Translations under genes and position numbers: made by a program
Part shown: positions 1 to 7,839 of the stretch, one piece after another
Position numbering within the stretch: the first letter of the stretch is position 1
Layout of the letters: each line of letters starts with the position of its first letter
Assembly: GCA_049841135.1 (NCBI GenBank)
Contig: JASGHK010000006.1
Location: 124,001 to 188,000 of the forward strand
Length of the DNA: 64,000 nucleotides
Direction of reading: 5' to 3'
Source: JACRCT01 sp049841135
GTDB taxonomy: Bacteria; Myxococcota; Myxococcia; Myxococcales; UBA5297
The notes under the pieces: model-generated
Told to the model about the DNA's origin: nothing
Databases searched by the model: none
What the model saw: only the letters and a program-made list of their open reading frames with translations

Positions 1-1
1 C

Positions 2-148
2 ATCACCGAGCTCATGCTCGGCGAGAGCCTGAGCGAGTTCGCCCAGCGCTACCTCAAGTCCAAGCGCGCCAAGGCCTTCTCCTCGGAGGCCGAGCGCATC
101 GTCGACCTGCTCGCGAGCTGGGAAGTGTTCAAGGCGACCGGGCGGTAG
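2..148 (+). CDS. C-terminal end of an unrecognised protein (partial)
   Basis: The reading frame is open from the first bases of the window to a TAG at 146-148 and gives 48 residues. The tail is helical and charged, with Lys/Arg and Glu pairs followed by a short hydrophobic stretch near the end. The start and most of the protein lie outside the window. No domain can be recognised from this fragment, so no function is proposed. Confidence 0.5.
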   Translation: MTELMLGESLSEFAQRYLKSKRAKAFSSEAERIVDLLASWEVFKATGR

Positions 149-239
149 TGGTAGCCGCAAGCCTCCGGGCCCGCTGGACCGCTTCCACTTCATCCAGGAA
201 GAGCCAGGCATGGTGGCTGCGGGCCTCCGGGCCCGCGTG
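149..239. repeat. Two degenerate copies of a dispersed hairpin repeat
   Basis: The motif GCCTCCGGGCCCGC occurs twice, about 62 bp apart, each time after a GTGGTAGCCGC or GTGGCTGCGG type sequence. On the opposite strand it reads GGGCCCGGAGGCCCGCAGCC. This is nearly identical to the core of the 79-bp tandem repeat at 60535-60803, at the other end of the window. The core can fold as a GGGCC/GGCCC hairpin. The second copy overlaps the most upstream ATG of the next gene. Confidence 0.7.
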
Positions 240-317
240 CGCCCGATTCGCCGAGTCGTTACGAAAGGTGCGAGTCTTTCGCCTCGCTTCGCCCTCCGAA
301 CCGAGACCGGGTGCCAC

Positions 318-893
318 GTGATCACCTTCGCGGACGCCGCCGCCGAGATCCTGGCGCCCTGGGCCACGCCCGCCCAGGTGCGTGCGGCCGCGCGTGCGCT
401 GGGCGAGGACGCGGAGCTCGACTTCGGCGCGCTCTCCGCGGCCAAGAAGTCCAAGCTCATCCACCAGCTCGTGCACCAGCTCTCGCACCTCGCGGTCGAC
501 CAGTCGGTCGAGCTCCATCGCCAGCTGCAGGTGATGCTCGAGGCCGAGCCGCGCGGCGAGTGGCGGACGGACCTCGCGAGCGAGAGCGCCCTCGTCGAGC
601 TGCGCAACCACCTGCGCCAGGTCCTGGTCGTGAAGGGCGTCGAGTGGGAGCGCCTCTACCGTCTCCAGGCCGGCGTGGTCACGCTCGCGCGGTGGCTGCG
701 CGGGTCGCCGCCAGCGAGCGCCGTCGTGAGCGCCAGCGAGAAGAAGGTGTCGGTCGAGCTCGCCGCCTCGACCCGCCGCGCGACGGAGGGCGGCGTGGCC
801 AGCTCGCCCTTCCTCCTGTCGCTGCAGCCGCACGTGCGCGACTTGACCGTCACAGCGCGCGGGGAGGAGATCGTCGTCGCCTTCGACATCTGA
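318..893 (+). CDS. Hypothetical protein
   Basis: No family is recognised. From the GTG at 318 the product is 191 residues, Ala/Leu-rich and mainly helical, with His and Gln clusters in the first third (KLIHQLVHQLSHL) and a more beta-like last third that ends in EEIVVAFDI. The frame is open further up to an ATG at 210, but the codons from 210 to about 240 lie in the dispersed hairpin repeat, so that start is less likely. No clear ribosome binding site decides the start. The stop is 19 bp before the azoreductase start, so the two genes may be cotranscribed. Confidence 0.45.
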   Translation: MITFADAAAEILAPWATPAQVRAAARALGEDAELDFGALSAAKKSKLIHQLVHQLSHLAVDQSVELHRQLQVMLEAEPRGEWRTDLASESALVELRNHLRQVLVVKGVEWERLYRLQAGVVTLARWLRGSPPASAVVSASEKKVSVELAASTRRATEGGVASSPFLLSLQPHVRDLTVTARGEEIVVAFDI

Positions 894-912
894 AGGCTCT
901 TCGGGGGAAGCC

Positions 913-1550
913 ATGGCCGTCCTGCTCGATGTCTTCGCCAGCCCGCGGCAGAAGAGCTCGCGCACCCGCGCGCTGCGCGACGCCTTCGTCGAGGCCTGGC
1001 TCGGACACAACGCGGGCGCCCAGGTCCTCACGGTCGATCTGCCGGCGCTCGATGCGGAGATCCCCAGCTCGACGCGTGGGACGTCGAGGCCAAGCTGCAG
1101 GTGCTCTACGGCAAGGGCGAGCTGACCGACGAGCTCGCCAGGCGCTGGGACACGCTCACCCGCTTCACCGACCAGCTGCACCTGGCGGACGTCGTCCTCA
1201 TCAGCTCGCCGATGTGGAACTTCAGCGTGCCCTGGACGCTCAAGCGCTGGCTGGACGTGGTGGTGCAGCCGCGGCTCACCTTCGAGGTGCGAGGCGGCCA
1301 GTTCCACGGGCTGCTGCGCGGGCGAAAGGGCGTGCTGCTGCTCACCCGCGACGGCGCCTACGGGCCCGGGACGCCCCACCAGCACCTCGACTTCCAGCTG
1401 CCCTACCTGCGGCAGGTCATGGGCTTCCTGGGGATCGACCCGGTGCACGCGGTCATCGCCGAGCCGCTGAGCATGGCGGGCCCGGAGATCGCGGCGCAGG
1501 CGATGGAGAAGGCCGTGGCGGAGGCCGTCGAGCTCGCCGGGAGGGTCTGA
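913..1550 (+). pseudogene. azoR: FMN-dependent NADH-azoreductase, interrupted by one frameshift
   Basis: The product is a flavodoxin-like fold quinone/azo-dye reductase that uses FMN and NAD(P)H. The N-terminal part (913 to about 1063) has the family start with an SPRQKSSRTR-type FMN phosphate loop. The rest (about 1064-1550) has the hallmark PMWNFSVPWTLKRWLD and the later LTRDGAYGPG loop seen in AzoR. The two parts lie in different frames. Adding one C to the CCCC run at about 1062-1065 joins them into a continuous protein of about 212 residues, normal for AzoR. The start has a GGGGAA Shine-Dalgarno sequence. The break may be a real mutation or a sequencing error in a homopolymer. Confidence 0.85.
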
Positions 1551-1552
1551 CG

Positions 1553-3841
1553 CTAGCTCGGGGTTCGCCGGCGCCAGGAGACAGCGACGGCCAGGAGGAT
1601 GGCCGCGAACGAGAGCCCCGCGCCGACGGCAAAGCTGGTGGGCGCGAAGCGGAGGACGACCCGGTGCCTGCCGGCGGGGACCGGGACGCCGCGCACGAGC
1701 AGATCGGTGCGCAGGACCGGAGCGTCGGCGCCATCGATGCTGGCCTGCCAGCCCGGATACCAGGCGTCGCTCACCACCAGGAGCCCGCGGCCACAGGCAT
1801 CGACGTCGATCTCCAGCTGCCGTGGACGGCGCGACGCGACCGTGGCGGTCGAACCGGCGCAGGCATCGACGGCGGGAACGCCTCCGCCGGAGGCGTCCGC
1901 GGCGACGAGGGCGGTGTCGCGCAGGGGTTGCCGCTCGTCGCGCAGCGCGGTGCGCGCCTCCTCGTCGGTGGCGGCGCGGACCTGATGCACGACGAAGGCG
2001 CGAGGCATCGCGGTGCGGCTGCGGTAGAGCACGGGCAGGTCGGCGAGCTGCTCGAAGACGTCCCGGAACGGCCCGGTGGGACCGGAGACGCGCTCGAGGT
2101 CGGCGAACGGTGGTGAGGCGCGCCGCACGTACCACTCGACGCCAGCGAGGTCGTAGAGGCCGCGCGGCGGCTCGTCCTCTCCGACCAGGTTCTGCAGGAG
2201 CGCGGGGCGCGGCTCGCCGGTGGCCTCGAGCGTCTGCAGGCCCTCGGCGAGCGACCAGTTGGGGATGAGCGCGTCGCGCGCGGCGGCGAGGTAGCGCGGC
2301 GAAGCGCCGGGCGGGATGGCGTCGAGGGTGCGCGGCGGCCACTCCTGGTCGAGGTCGCTGCCGATGCTCACCCGCGAGGTGGCCTGCGCCGGGATGGAGA
2401 GCGCGGTCTTCGAGCGCCCGGTGATGGAGGAGGCAGGCAGGGTCAGCAGCTTGCCGGTCGTGATCTGTGCGAGCGCGACGTCGGCGAGCCCGACCGCGAC
2501 GAGCGCCCAGGTGACGATGCGCGCCCGGCGCCGGCCCTTCCCCGGAGAGGCGAGGTAGGCAGCGCTCACCAGCCAGAGGAGGACGGCGGTGGGCAGCAGG
2601 CCGGCGGCAAAGCCTTGTCGTAGCCCGAGGCCGGCGGTGGCGGCGGCGACCGCGAGCGCGGCGACGACCAGAATGGGGAAGAGCAGCGCCACCAGCTTGA
2701 GGCGCGCGCGCCTGCGGCTGGCCAGGGCGGCGAGCCGTGAGAGCGCCGGCCCGGCGAGGACCGAGGCCAGGAAGCAGGCGCCCAGGGCGTACTTCACCGG
2801 GTAGCGGAACAGCCGGAACGGGAACTGCTCGAGGACCCACGCTGACGGAGCGAAGTTCGACCCCAGCGAGAGGAGCGCGAGCAGCATCGCGAAGCCGAGC
2901 AGCGGCGCGAGGCGCCTCCGGCGGCGGCGGCCGAGGAGCGCGAAGGCGCACAGCACGCAGGCCACGACGCCGAGGTCGAGGCCGAGGACCAGCGCCTGCT
3001 CGGTCAGCATGTCGATGAGCGGGCGGTTGGCGCCGCGCACCACGAGGGCCAGCAGATCCACCCAGCTCAGCGACCAGAAGGTGGTGGGCTGCGCCTGGCC
3101 GGTGCGGCTGGAGTGGGCTGCGAACTCCACCGCCGGGACGACGGTGATGGCGGCCAGGGCGAGGCCCCAGAGGCCGCCCGCCGCGACGCGCGCGAGCGTC
3201 CGCCACGACCCGCGCGTGGAGAGCGCCGCGATGGCGCACGCCGGTCCCTGCCACAGCAACGCCTCGGGGAGCCCGGTCAGCGCGGAGAGGCCGGTGAACG
3301 CCCCGAGCCTGGCCACCGGCTTCCAACCGGACCCGCGCGCGACGTCGATGGACGCCGCGAGCATCCAGCCGCTCCAGGCGAGCGCGCCGGTGAGGTTCAC
3401 CATGTCGGTGCGCGTCAGCAGGGTCCCCAGGCCGAAGAGCGCGCCGGGGAGGAGCGAGGCGACGCGGGAGGCGCCCAGCCGTCGCGCGGCCAGCACCGCA
3501 CCCCACGCCGCGAAGACCACGTGCAGCAGGTGCTCGACGGTCAGGCCCCAGACGGGGCCGAAGAGGAGGATGGGGAGGAGCCGCGGCGGGTACCACGCCT
3601 GCTGCAGGAGCCCCGCGGCGAAGGGCTGGCCCAGACGCACCTGGGGGTTCCAGAGCGGCAGCTCGCCGGAGAGCAGGCTCTGCCGCTCGAAGAAGGCGTC
3701 GGGGATGAAGATGCGCGAGTAGTCGCGTGAGACGAGCACCTCTCCGCGCAGCAGGAAGGCGTGCGCGGCGACGAGGCCGGCCAACAGGCCGAGCCAGGCG
3801 AGGATGCGCAGCGTGGCGGGGCGCACTCGCACCTTCTTCAA
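1553..3841 (-). CDS. YfhO-like multi-pass membrane protein (GT-C type)
   Basis: About 762 residues. A short basic N-terminus is followed by roughly a dozen hydrophobic segments and a C-terminal periplasmic domain with the SDAWYPGWQASIDG motif (about residues 686-700) and two last hydrophobic stretches, as in YfhO-family proteins. Members are thought to transfer sugars from lipid carriers to cell-envelope polymers; the substrate here is unknown. A TTG start at 3841 overlaps the TGA of the upstream glycosyltransferase (TTGA), which suggests translational coupling; GTG codons at 3832 and 3826 are alternatives. It forms a two-gene operon with that gene. Confidence 0.7.
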   Translation of the reverse strand: MKKVRVRPATLRILAWLGLLAGLVAAHAFLLRGEVLVSRDYSRIFIPDAFFERQSLLSGELPLWNPQVRLGQPFAAGLLQQAWYPPRLLPILLFGPVWGLTVEHLLHVVFAAWGAVLAARRLGASRVASLLPGALFGLGTLLTRTDMVNLTGALAWSGWMLAASIDVARGSGWKPVARLGAFTGLSALTGLPEALLWQGPACAIAALSTRGSWRTLARVAAGGLWGLALAAITVVPAVEFAAHSSRTGQAQPTTFWSLSWVDLLALVVRGANRPLIDMLTEQALVLGLDLGVVACVLCAFALLGRRRRRRLAPLLGFAMLLALLSLGSNFAPSAWVLEQFPFRLFRYPVKYALGACFLASVLAGPALSRLAALASRRRARLKLVALLFPILVVAALAVAAATAGLGLRQGFAAGLLPTAVLLWLVSAAYLASPGKGRRRARIVTWALVAVGLADVALAQITTGKLLTLPASSITGRSKTALSIPAQATSRVSIGSDLDQEWPPRTLDAIPPGASPRYLAAARDALIPNWSLAEGLQTLEATGEPRPALLQNLVGEDEPPRGLYDLAGVEWYVRRASPPFADLERVSGPTGPFRDVFEQLADLPVLYRSRTAMPRAFVVHQVRAATDEEARTALRDERQPLRDTALVAADASGGGVPAVDACAGSTATVASRRPRQLEIDVDACGRGLLVVSDAWYPGWQASIDGADAPVLRTDLLVRGVPVPAGRHRVVLRFAPTSFAVGAGLSFAAILLAVAVSWRRRTPS

Positions 3842-5412
3842 GGCTCCTTGGGCTCGACGAGACGGGTCTGGCCGGGCTCGAACGGGAAGACCTGGAGGAC
3901 TTCGGGATGCTTGGGGTCGGTCTCGAACACGGGGCTCGCGCCCTCCACCCCGAACCAGTTGCGCAGCACGGCGAGGTGCGTCGCCCCCTTCTTCGCCAGC
4001 TGGGCCGTCAGCGCAGGGTAGTCGCCGATGGTCGCGATCAGGTCGGGGCTGACGAGGCCGACCAGGTCCACCACCCGCCGGTTCGAGTAGTAGGCGATGG
4101 CGCCGACGTCGTGGGTGGCGACGACCGCGTCCGGCGGCAGGTGCTCGCGCATCCAGTTCGCGGCCTTCACCTGGCGCGCGGCGATGTAACGACAGTCCTG
4201 GAGGTAGGTCGCGCTCATGGCCAGGCTGGCGGGCGCGAAGAGGGCGAAGAGCAGCGCGGCAAGGGCCCCTCCGGCGATCGCCCGGCGCTTTCCGACGCGG
4301 TCGAGGACCACGTCGGCCCCGAGCACCGCCAGCGCGAGGACCGCCGGGAGGACCGGCATCAGGTAGCGGCCCTGCTGGTACAGGAACGGCAACTTGATCT
4401 GGTAAGCGGCGACGACGAGCAGCGGCCAGAGGGCGAGCGAGAGCACGTCCGAGCGTGCCCCGCAGCGAAGCGTCCGGCCGATGGCGGCAGCGACGCCGGC
4501 GACGAAGAGCGCGGCCACCGGCAGCAGGTGGCCGCCAAAGCAGAAGCGGGCGACCTGGATTAGGAACGCGTTGCCGTCGCCTTGGGCGTAGTAGCGGGCC
4601 TTGGCGGCGTAGGTGTTGGGCAGCACCGACCCGGCGAGGTGGAGGTTGAAGGCGCCGTAGGCGACCGCGAAGGCCGCGATGATCGCCAGCGGAAGGCCGT
4701 AGCGCTGGGCCATGGCGCCGACGGGGGAGACGGGGGAGACGGGGGAGACGGGGGAGACGGGTGGCTGCGCCGAGCGCGCTTCGCGGAAGGTGTCGAGGAG
4801 CCCGAACAGGCCCATCACGCCGATCAGGATGATCGCTTCGGGGCGGATCCACAGGCAGAGGCCGAGGAGGACTGCGAGTGTCCGCAGCCGGCGCTCCAGA
4901 AAGAGCCAGAACGAGGCGAGGACCACCGCGATGTACAGCGGAGTCTCCATGCCGGAGAGCGCGGCCCAGAGCATCCGCGGCTCGAGCGCGAAGAGCGCGA
5001 GGCCGAGCAAGGGCAGGGCCGGGCGTCCGGGGATCAGCCGGCGCAGCAGCAGATAGAAGAAGAGCGCCGCGGCGGAGAACGAGCCGATGCCCAGCGCCCA
5101 GCTCATGAGGAGCTCGTCGCGGGTGACGAAGAAGGCGGCGGCGAGCAGCAGCGTGTAGAGCGGAGAGGTCGAGCCGGCGGTCACCATCTCGCCGCGCCAG
5201 TACGAGAAGGCGCCGTAGTCGTGCAGGTTCCGGGCGAACTGCAGGTGGATCCACGGGTCGTCGAGCGGGAAGCCGACGTCGCCCGGGCGGTTTCCGAGCT
5301 GGGTGCGCCAGAGCGTGGCGAGGACCCAGAGCACGCCCAGGGCGATCAGGCCCAGCGCGGCGGCGAAGGCGCGTCGCGAGGTCAGCCACGGCGATGGGGC
5401 AGGGGCAGGCAT
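3838..5412 (-). CDS. Multi-pass membrane glycosyltransferase (GT-C / PMT-like)
   Basis: 524 residues from the ATG at 5412. One N-terminal membrane helix leads to an external loop with the acidic pair FPLDDPWIH (Asp51-Asp52), the usual catalytic Asp motif of lipid-phosphate-sugar GT-C enzymes. About ten more hydrophobic helices follow, then a soluble C-terminal domain rich in Val and Asp. It probably transfers a sugar from a polyprenyl-phosphate donor on the outer face of the inner membrane; the acceptor is unknown. A loop near residue 225 holds the tandem repeat PVSPVSPVSPVS, encoded by a 9-bp DNA repeat. The YfhO-like gene follows with a TTGA overlap. The gene is divergent from the zinc-ribbon gene at 5504. 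Confidence 0.7.
   Translation of the reverse strand: MPAPAPSPWLTSRRAFAAALGLIALGVLWVLATLWRTQLGNRPGDVGFPLDDPWIHLQFARNLHDYGAFSYWRGEMVTAGSTSPLYTLLLAAAFFVTRDELLMSWALGIGSFSAAALFFYLLLRRLIPGRPALPLLGLALFALEPRMLWAALSGMETPLYIAVVLASFWLFLERRLRTLAVLLGLCLWIRPEAIILIGVMGLFGLLDTFREARSAQPPVSPVSPVSPVSPVGAMAQRYGLPLAIIAAFAVAYGAFNLHLAGSVLPNTYAAKARYYAQGDGNAFLIQVARFCFGGHLLPVAALFVAGVAAAIGRTLRCGARSDVLSLALWPLLVVAAYQIKLPFLYQQGRYLMPVLPAVLALAVLGADVVLDRVGKRRAIAGGALAALLFALFAPASLAMSATYLQDCRYIAARQVKAANWMREHLPPDAVVATHDVGAIAYYSNRRVVDLVGLVSPDLIATIGDYPALTAQLAKKGATHLAVLRNWFGVEGASPVFETDPKHPEVLQVFPFEPGQTRLVEPKEP
4720..4760. repeat. In-frame 9-bp tandem repeat
   Basis: The unit ACGGGGGAG is repeated about four and a half times. Because the unit is 9 bp, copy changes keep the reading frame of the minus-strand glycosyltransferase, where it encodes repeated Pro-Val-Ser in a loop. 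Confidence 0.85.
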
Positions 5413-5503
5413 GTCGGCGAGACCAGTTCTCCGACCCGAAGTCTCGCCGCACAGTTCACATGCCTCAAGTTCCGCGGCAGTAGAATCGCCGCCCGAGGTG
5501 CTC

Positions 5504-6076
5504 ATGACCGCTTCGAAGATCGTCTGCCCGGTGTGCGCGACCCAGATGGAGATAGACCATCGGGGCGAGACCGAGATCGACGTGTGCCCGGGCTGCAACG
5601 GGATCTGGCTGGACGGGGGCGAGCTCGAGCAGATCGTCGGGATGCCGGTGGCGCCCGAGGTCGCCGGGACGCAGTACCGCAAGTGCCCGCACTGTCTGCG
5701 GCCGATGAAGCGCGTCGTGCTGGGCGGAGTCCACCTCGAGCAGTGCGCGCTGTGCGAGGGCTTCTTCCTGGATGCCGGCGAGCTCAAGCAGATCGCAGGC
5801 AAGTTCAAGAAGCCCGCGCCCAGGGTGGCGCCACCCGCGCCGCCGTCGGGGGAGCCGGTTCGAGATCTCGTCTGCCAGAAGTGCGACAGGCGGTTCCCGC
5901 GCGAGAAGCTCTACGCCGTGCCGCAGGGATTCCTATGCGACGGCTGCTCGGGCTTCGTCGGGCCCGACCCGGAGCCCGGGCCGGTGGAGAAGTTCCTGTG
6001 GAAGCTCATCGAGGGGCTCTCGACGGGCCACCACCGCCATCATCACCACCACTTCCACCTGTTCGACGACTGGTAG
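5504..6076 (+). CDS. zf-TFIIB zinc-ribbon protein with His-rich tail
   Basis: 190 residues. Two zf-TFIIB type modules each have a CxxC pair, a second CxxC and the ending (F/W)LD(A/G)GEL: CPVC at residues 8-11 with CPGC and IWLDGGEL, then CPHC with CALC and FFLDAGEL. A third, looser CQKC/CDGC pair follows. The protein ends in a strongly His-rich stretch (HHRHHHHHFHLF). The family is widespread and usually of unknown role; zinc binding is expected. The ATG at 5504 was chosen because the protein then begins just before the first CxxC; a GTG at 5498 is possible. It is transcribed divergently from the membrane glycosyltransferase, with 91 bp between the starts. Confidence 0.75.
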   Translation: MTASKIVCPVCATQMEIDHRGETEIDVCPGCNGIWLDGGELEQIVGMPVAPEVAGTQYRKCPHCLRPMKRVVLGGVHLEQCALCEGFFLDAGELKQIAGKFKKPAPRVAPPAPPSGEPVRDLVCQKCDRRFPREKLYAVPQGFLCDGCSGFVGPDPEPGPVEKFLWKLIEGLSTGHHRHHHHHFHLFDDW

Positions 6077-6129
6077 CCGGCGCCCGCTATCGCTTCGCGC
6101 TGGCGTAGCCAGTCCTGAGCTTGGGGTCG

Positions 6130-7416
6130 CTAGAACGTCGGGTAGAAGTCCAGCTCGCTCTGGTAGTAGCCGTTCGGCGGAGTGACGGTGTGGTTGTCGC
6201 CCTGCTCCCACGCGGTCTGCGAGGTGGGGATGGTCTCGCCGTCGACCCAGGGGCCGCGGACGATCTTGAACGGCAGGCCGACCGGGAGGTTGCGGTAGAG
6301 CGTCCAGACGCCGCGCGAGGCGTCCCAGGTCATCTTCTGGGCCGTCTGCCAGTCGCCCAGGTAGCTCGAGGCGCCGGTGACGTAGAGCGCGTTGCCGCTG
6401 CCGCAGTCGTAGTGCGCGCGGATGACCACCGTGAGCGAGGCGATGTGGATGTCGACGTGGACGGTCTGGCCGGCGACCACGGTCGCGTTCGCCGAGCCGC
6501 TGGCCACCGAGTGGCTGCTGGTCATGGTCATGGTGCTGAAGACCTGCTCGCCCGCGGGGACGGTGACGGTGAGCGTGCCGTCGCTCAGGGTGCGGCCCAG
6601 CACGTTGCCGGCGCGCCAGTCGCCCAGGTAGATGCTGGTCTCGCCCCAGGTGCCCTGGACGAGCGCGTCGTTCTGCCAGCCGTCGGCCCAGACCGTGACC
6701 ACCACCGTGCCGTAGTCGGCCAGCGAGCCCTCGGTCACGGGCGCCGCCACCGTGAACTCGTCCTTCTTGCCGTCGACCGTGAAGGACTTCTCGGCGAGGT
6801 AGCGCTTGCCGCCGACGACCAGGTCGAGGGTGAAGGTGTAGGTCGAGCCCTTGGAGAGGCCGGGCAGCGGGCAGTAGGGCGTCGCGTGATCGGCGTCGGC
6901 GTATAGGCCCACGGTCCAGATGCCCTCGCCGTCCTTGGCGACGTGAGCGGTCTGGCCCGCGAACACCAGCTTGTCGGCGCCGGCGGGCAGCGAGAGGTTC
7001 ACGGTCGCGGTGTAGGCCTTCTCCTGCACGAAGTAGAAGCGGCTCTCGTCGTTGAAGGAGATGCGGTAGGTCTTGCCGCCGCCGTCGACGGCGATGTCCT
7101 TGCCGGCGGCGTCCGCGATCTGGTCGAGGTCGTTGTCGCCGAAGTTCGTCTTCCAGTCGCCCGCGGCGTCGAACTTGAAGGAGCCGGGGGCGGCGAAGGT
7201 CGCCTCGCCCTGCCACTGGTGGTCGCCCACCAGCTTCATCGCCGTCTTCTTCCAGGAGTTGAAGGTGCCGCGCAGGTAGAGCGTGCGGTAGTTCGCGGCG
7301 TACTTGAGGTCAGCGGTCGACTCGGCGATGCCGTCCTCGGACTCGACCAGGGCGCCACCACAGGCGGGCAGGCCAACCAGGGAAACCACGGCGAGACAGC
7401 GAAGGAGCGAGTTCAT
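6130..7416 (-). CDS. Lipoprotein with starch-binding type (CBM20-like) domain
   Basis: 428 residues with a lipoprotein signal peptide (LVGLPACGG, Cys19). Residues about 40-110 contain YLRGTFNSW, as in CBM48/glycogen-branching-enzyme N-terminal modules. The C-terminal 100 residues look like CBM20: an SSYLGDWQ motif, then PFKIVRG and WEQGDNHTVTPP, the usual starch-binding signature. No catalytic domain was found. It probably binds alpha-glucan at the cell surface or outer membrane, though this rests on motifs only. It converges with the zinc-ribbon gene, 53 bp apart. Confidence 0.75.
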   Translation of the reverse strand: MNSLLRCLAVVSLVGLPACGGALVESEDGIAESTADLKYAANYRTLYLRGTFNSWKKTAMKLVGDHQWQGEATFAAPGSFKFDAAGDWKTNFGDNDLDQIADAAGKDIAVDGGGKTYRISFNDESRFYFVQEKAYTATVNLSLPAGADKLVFAGQTAHVAKDGEGIWTVGLYADADHATPYCPLPGLSKGSTYTFTLDLVVGGKRYLAEKSFTVDGKKDEFTVAAPVTEGSLADYGTVVVTVWADGWQNDALVQGTWGETSIYLGDWRAGNVLGRTLSDGTLTVTVPAGEQVFSTMTMTSSHSVASGSANATVVAGQTVHVDIHIASLTVVIRAHYDCGSGNALYVTGASSYLGDWQTAQKMTWDASRGVWTLYRNLPVGLPFKIVRGPWVDGETIPTSQTAWEQGDNHTVTPPNGYYQSELDFYPTF

Positions 7417-7839
7417 GACAGCCGCCTTGCTTGGGAAGAGGGCGGCATCCTACATAGGCGGACATGGGTAGTCAATCACGGTTGAGTCACTCCAAGTTAT
7501 GCCGTGATTTCAATCGCTTGGGCGAATATCGCCGCGGGAGTGGCGCGAGGGACGGCTGAACCGCCAAGGTCGCCAAGGGACCAAGGTCGCCAAGAACCTC
7601 TTGGGTCTTCGTGGTCTCACGAGACCCGCTGAATGCGCTCGGCGTAGGTCCGAGTCGAGTCTGCGGCCCGAAGTCGCAGACACGGGCCGAGGAGGCCCCC
7701 AAACCTCAGCAGCCTTGGCGACCTTGGTCCCTTGGCGACCTTGGCGGCTCAAGACCCGTCCGATTCTTCCCGAACGCCGAAGGCCCCCTCTCCGCGGCGG
7801 GAGAGAGGGCCTTCGAGCGACGACGTTCCTGGCTCTACG
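7417..7839. other. Intergenic region with an inverted-repeat element
   Basis: 423 bp without a convincing gene between two minus-strand genes. It must hold the promoter of the CBM20-like lipoprotein (near 7417-7480) and carries the 195-bp inverted-repeat element described separately. Small ORFs here are low-complexity and overlap the repeat, so none is called. Confidence 0.6.
7557..7751. repeat. MITE-like element with 38-bp terminal inverted repeats, copy 1
   Basis: The left arm 7557-7594 and the right arm 7714-7751 are inverted copies that match at 37 of 38 positions. Each arm contains CGCCAAGGTCGCCAAGGG. The 119-bp centre is unrelated to that of the second full copy at 62366-62549, though the arms are almost identical. 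Single-arm or degenerate copies lie at 50372-50404 and 48424-48457. No coding capacity was seen. The structure resembles a non-autonomous mobile element or a REP-type palindrome. Confidence 0.85.

Noticed and set aside
129..3596. Long minus-strand frame at the window start (1155 residues)
   Set aside because: Low-complexity Arg/Pro/Ala translation, overlapped by the real azoreductase and YfhO-like genes.
1553..5452. One 1299-residue frame covering both membrane glycosyltransferase genes
   Set aside because: Its first half is an Arg/Pro-rich shadow of the 3838-5412 gene. The real second gene begins at the TTGA overlap near 3841.
6060..6130. Bidirectional terminator between the zinc-ribbon and CBM20-like genes
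   Set aside because: A GACTGG/CCAGTC pair is present, but the rest of the stem is poor and there is no T tract.
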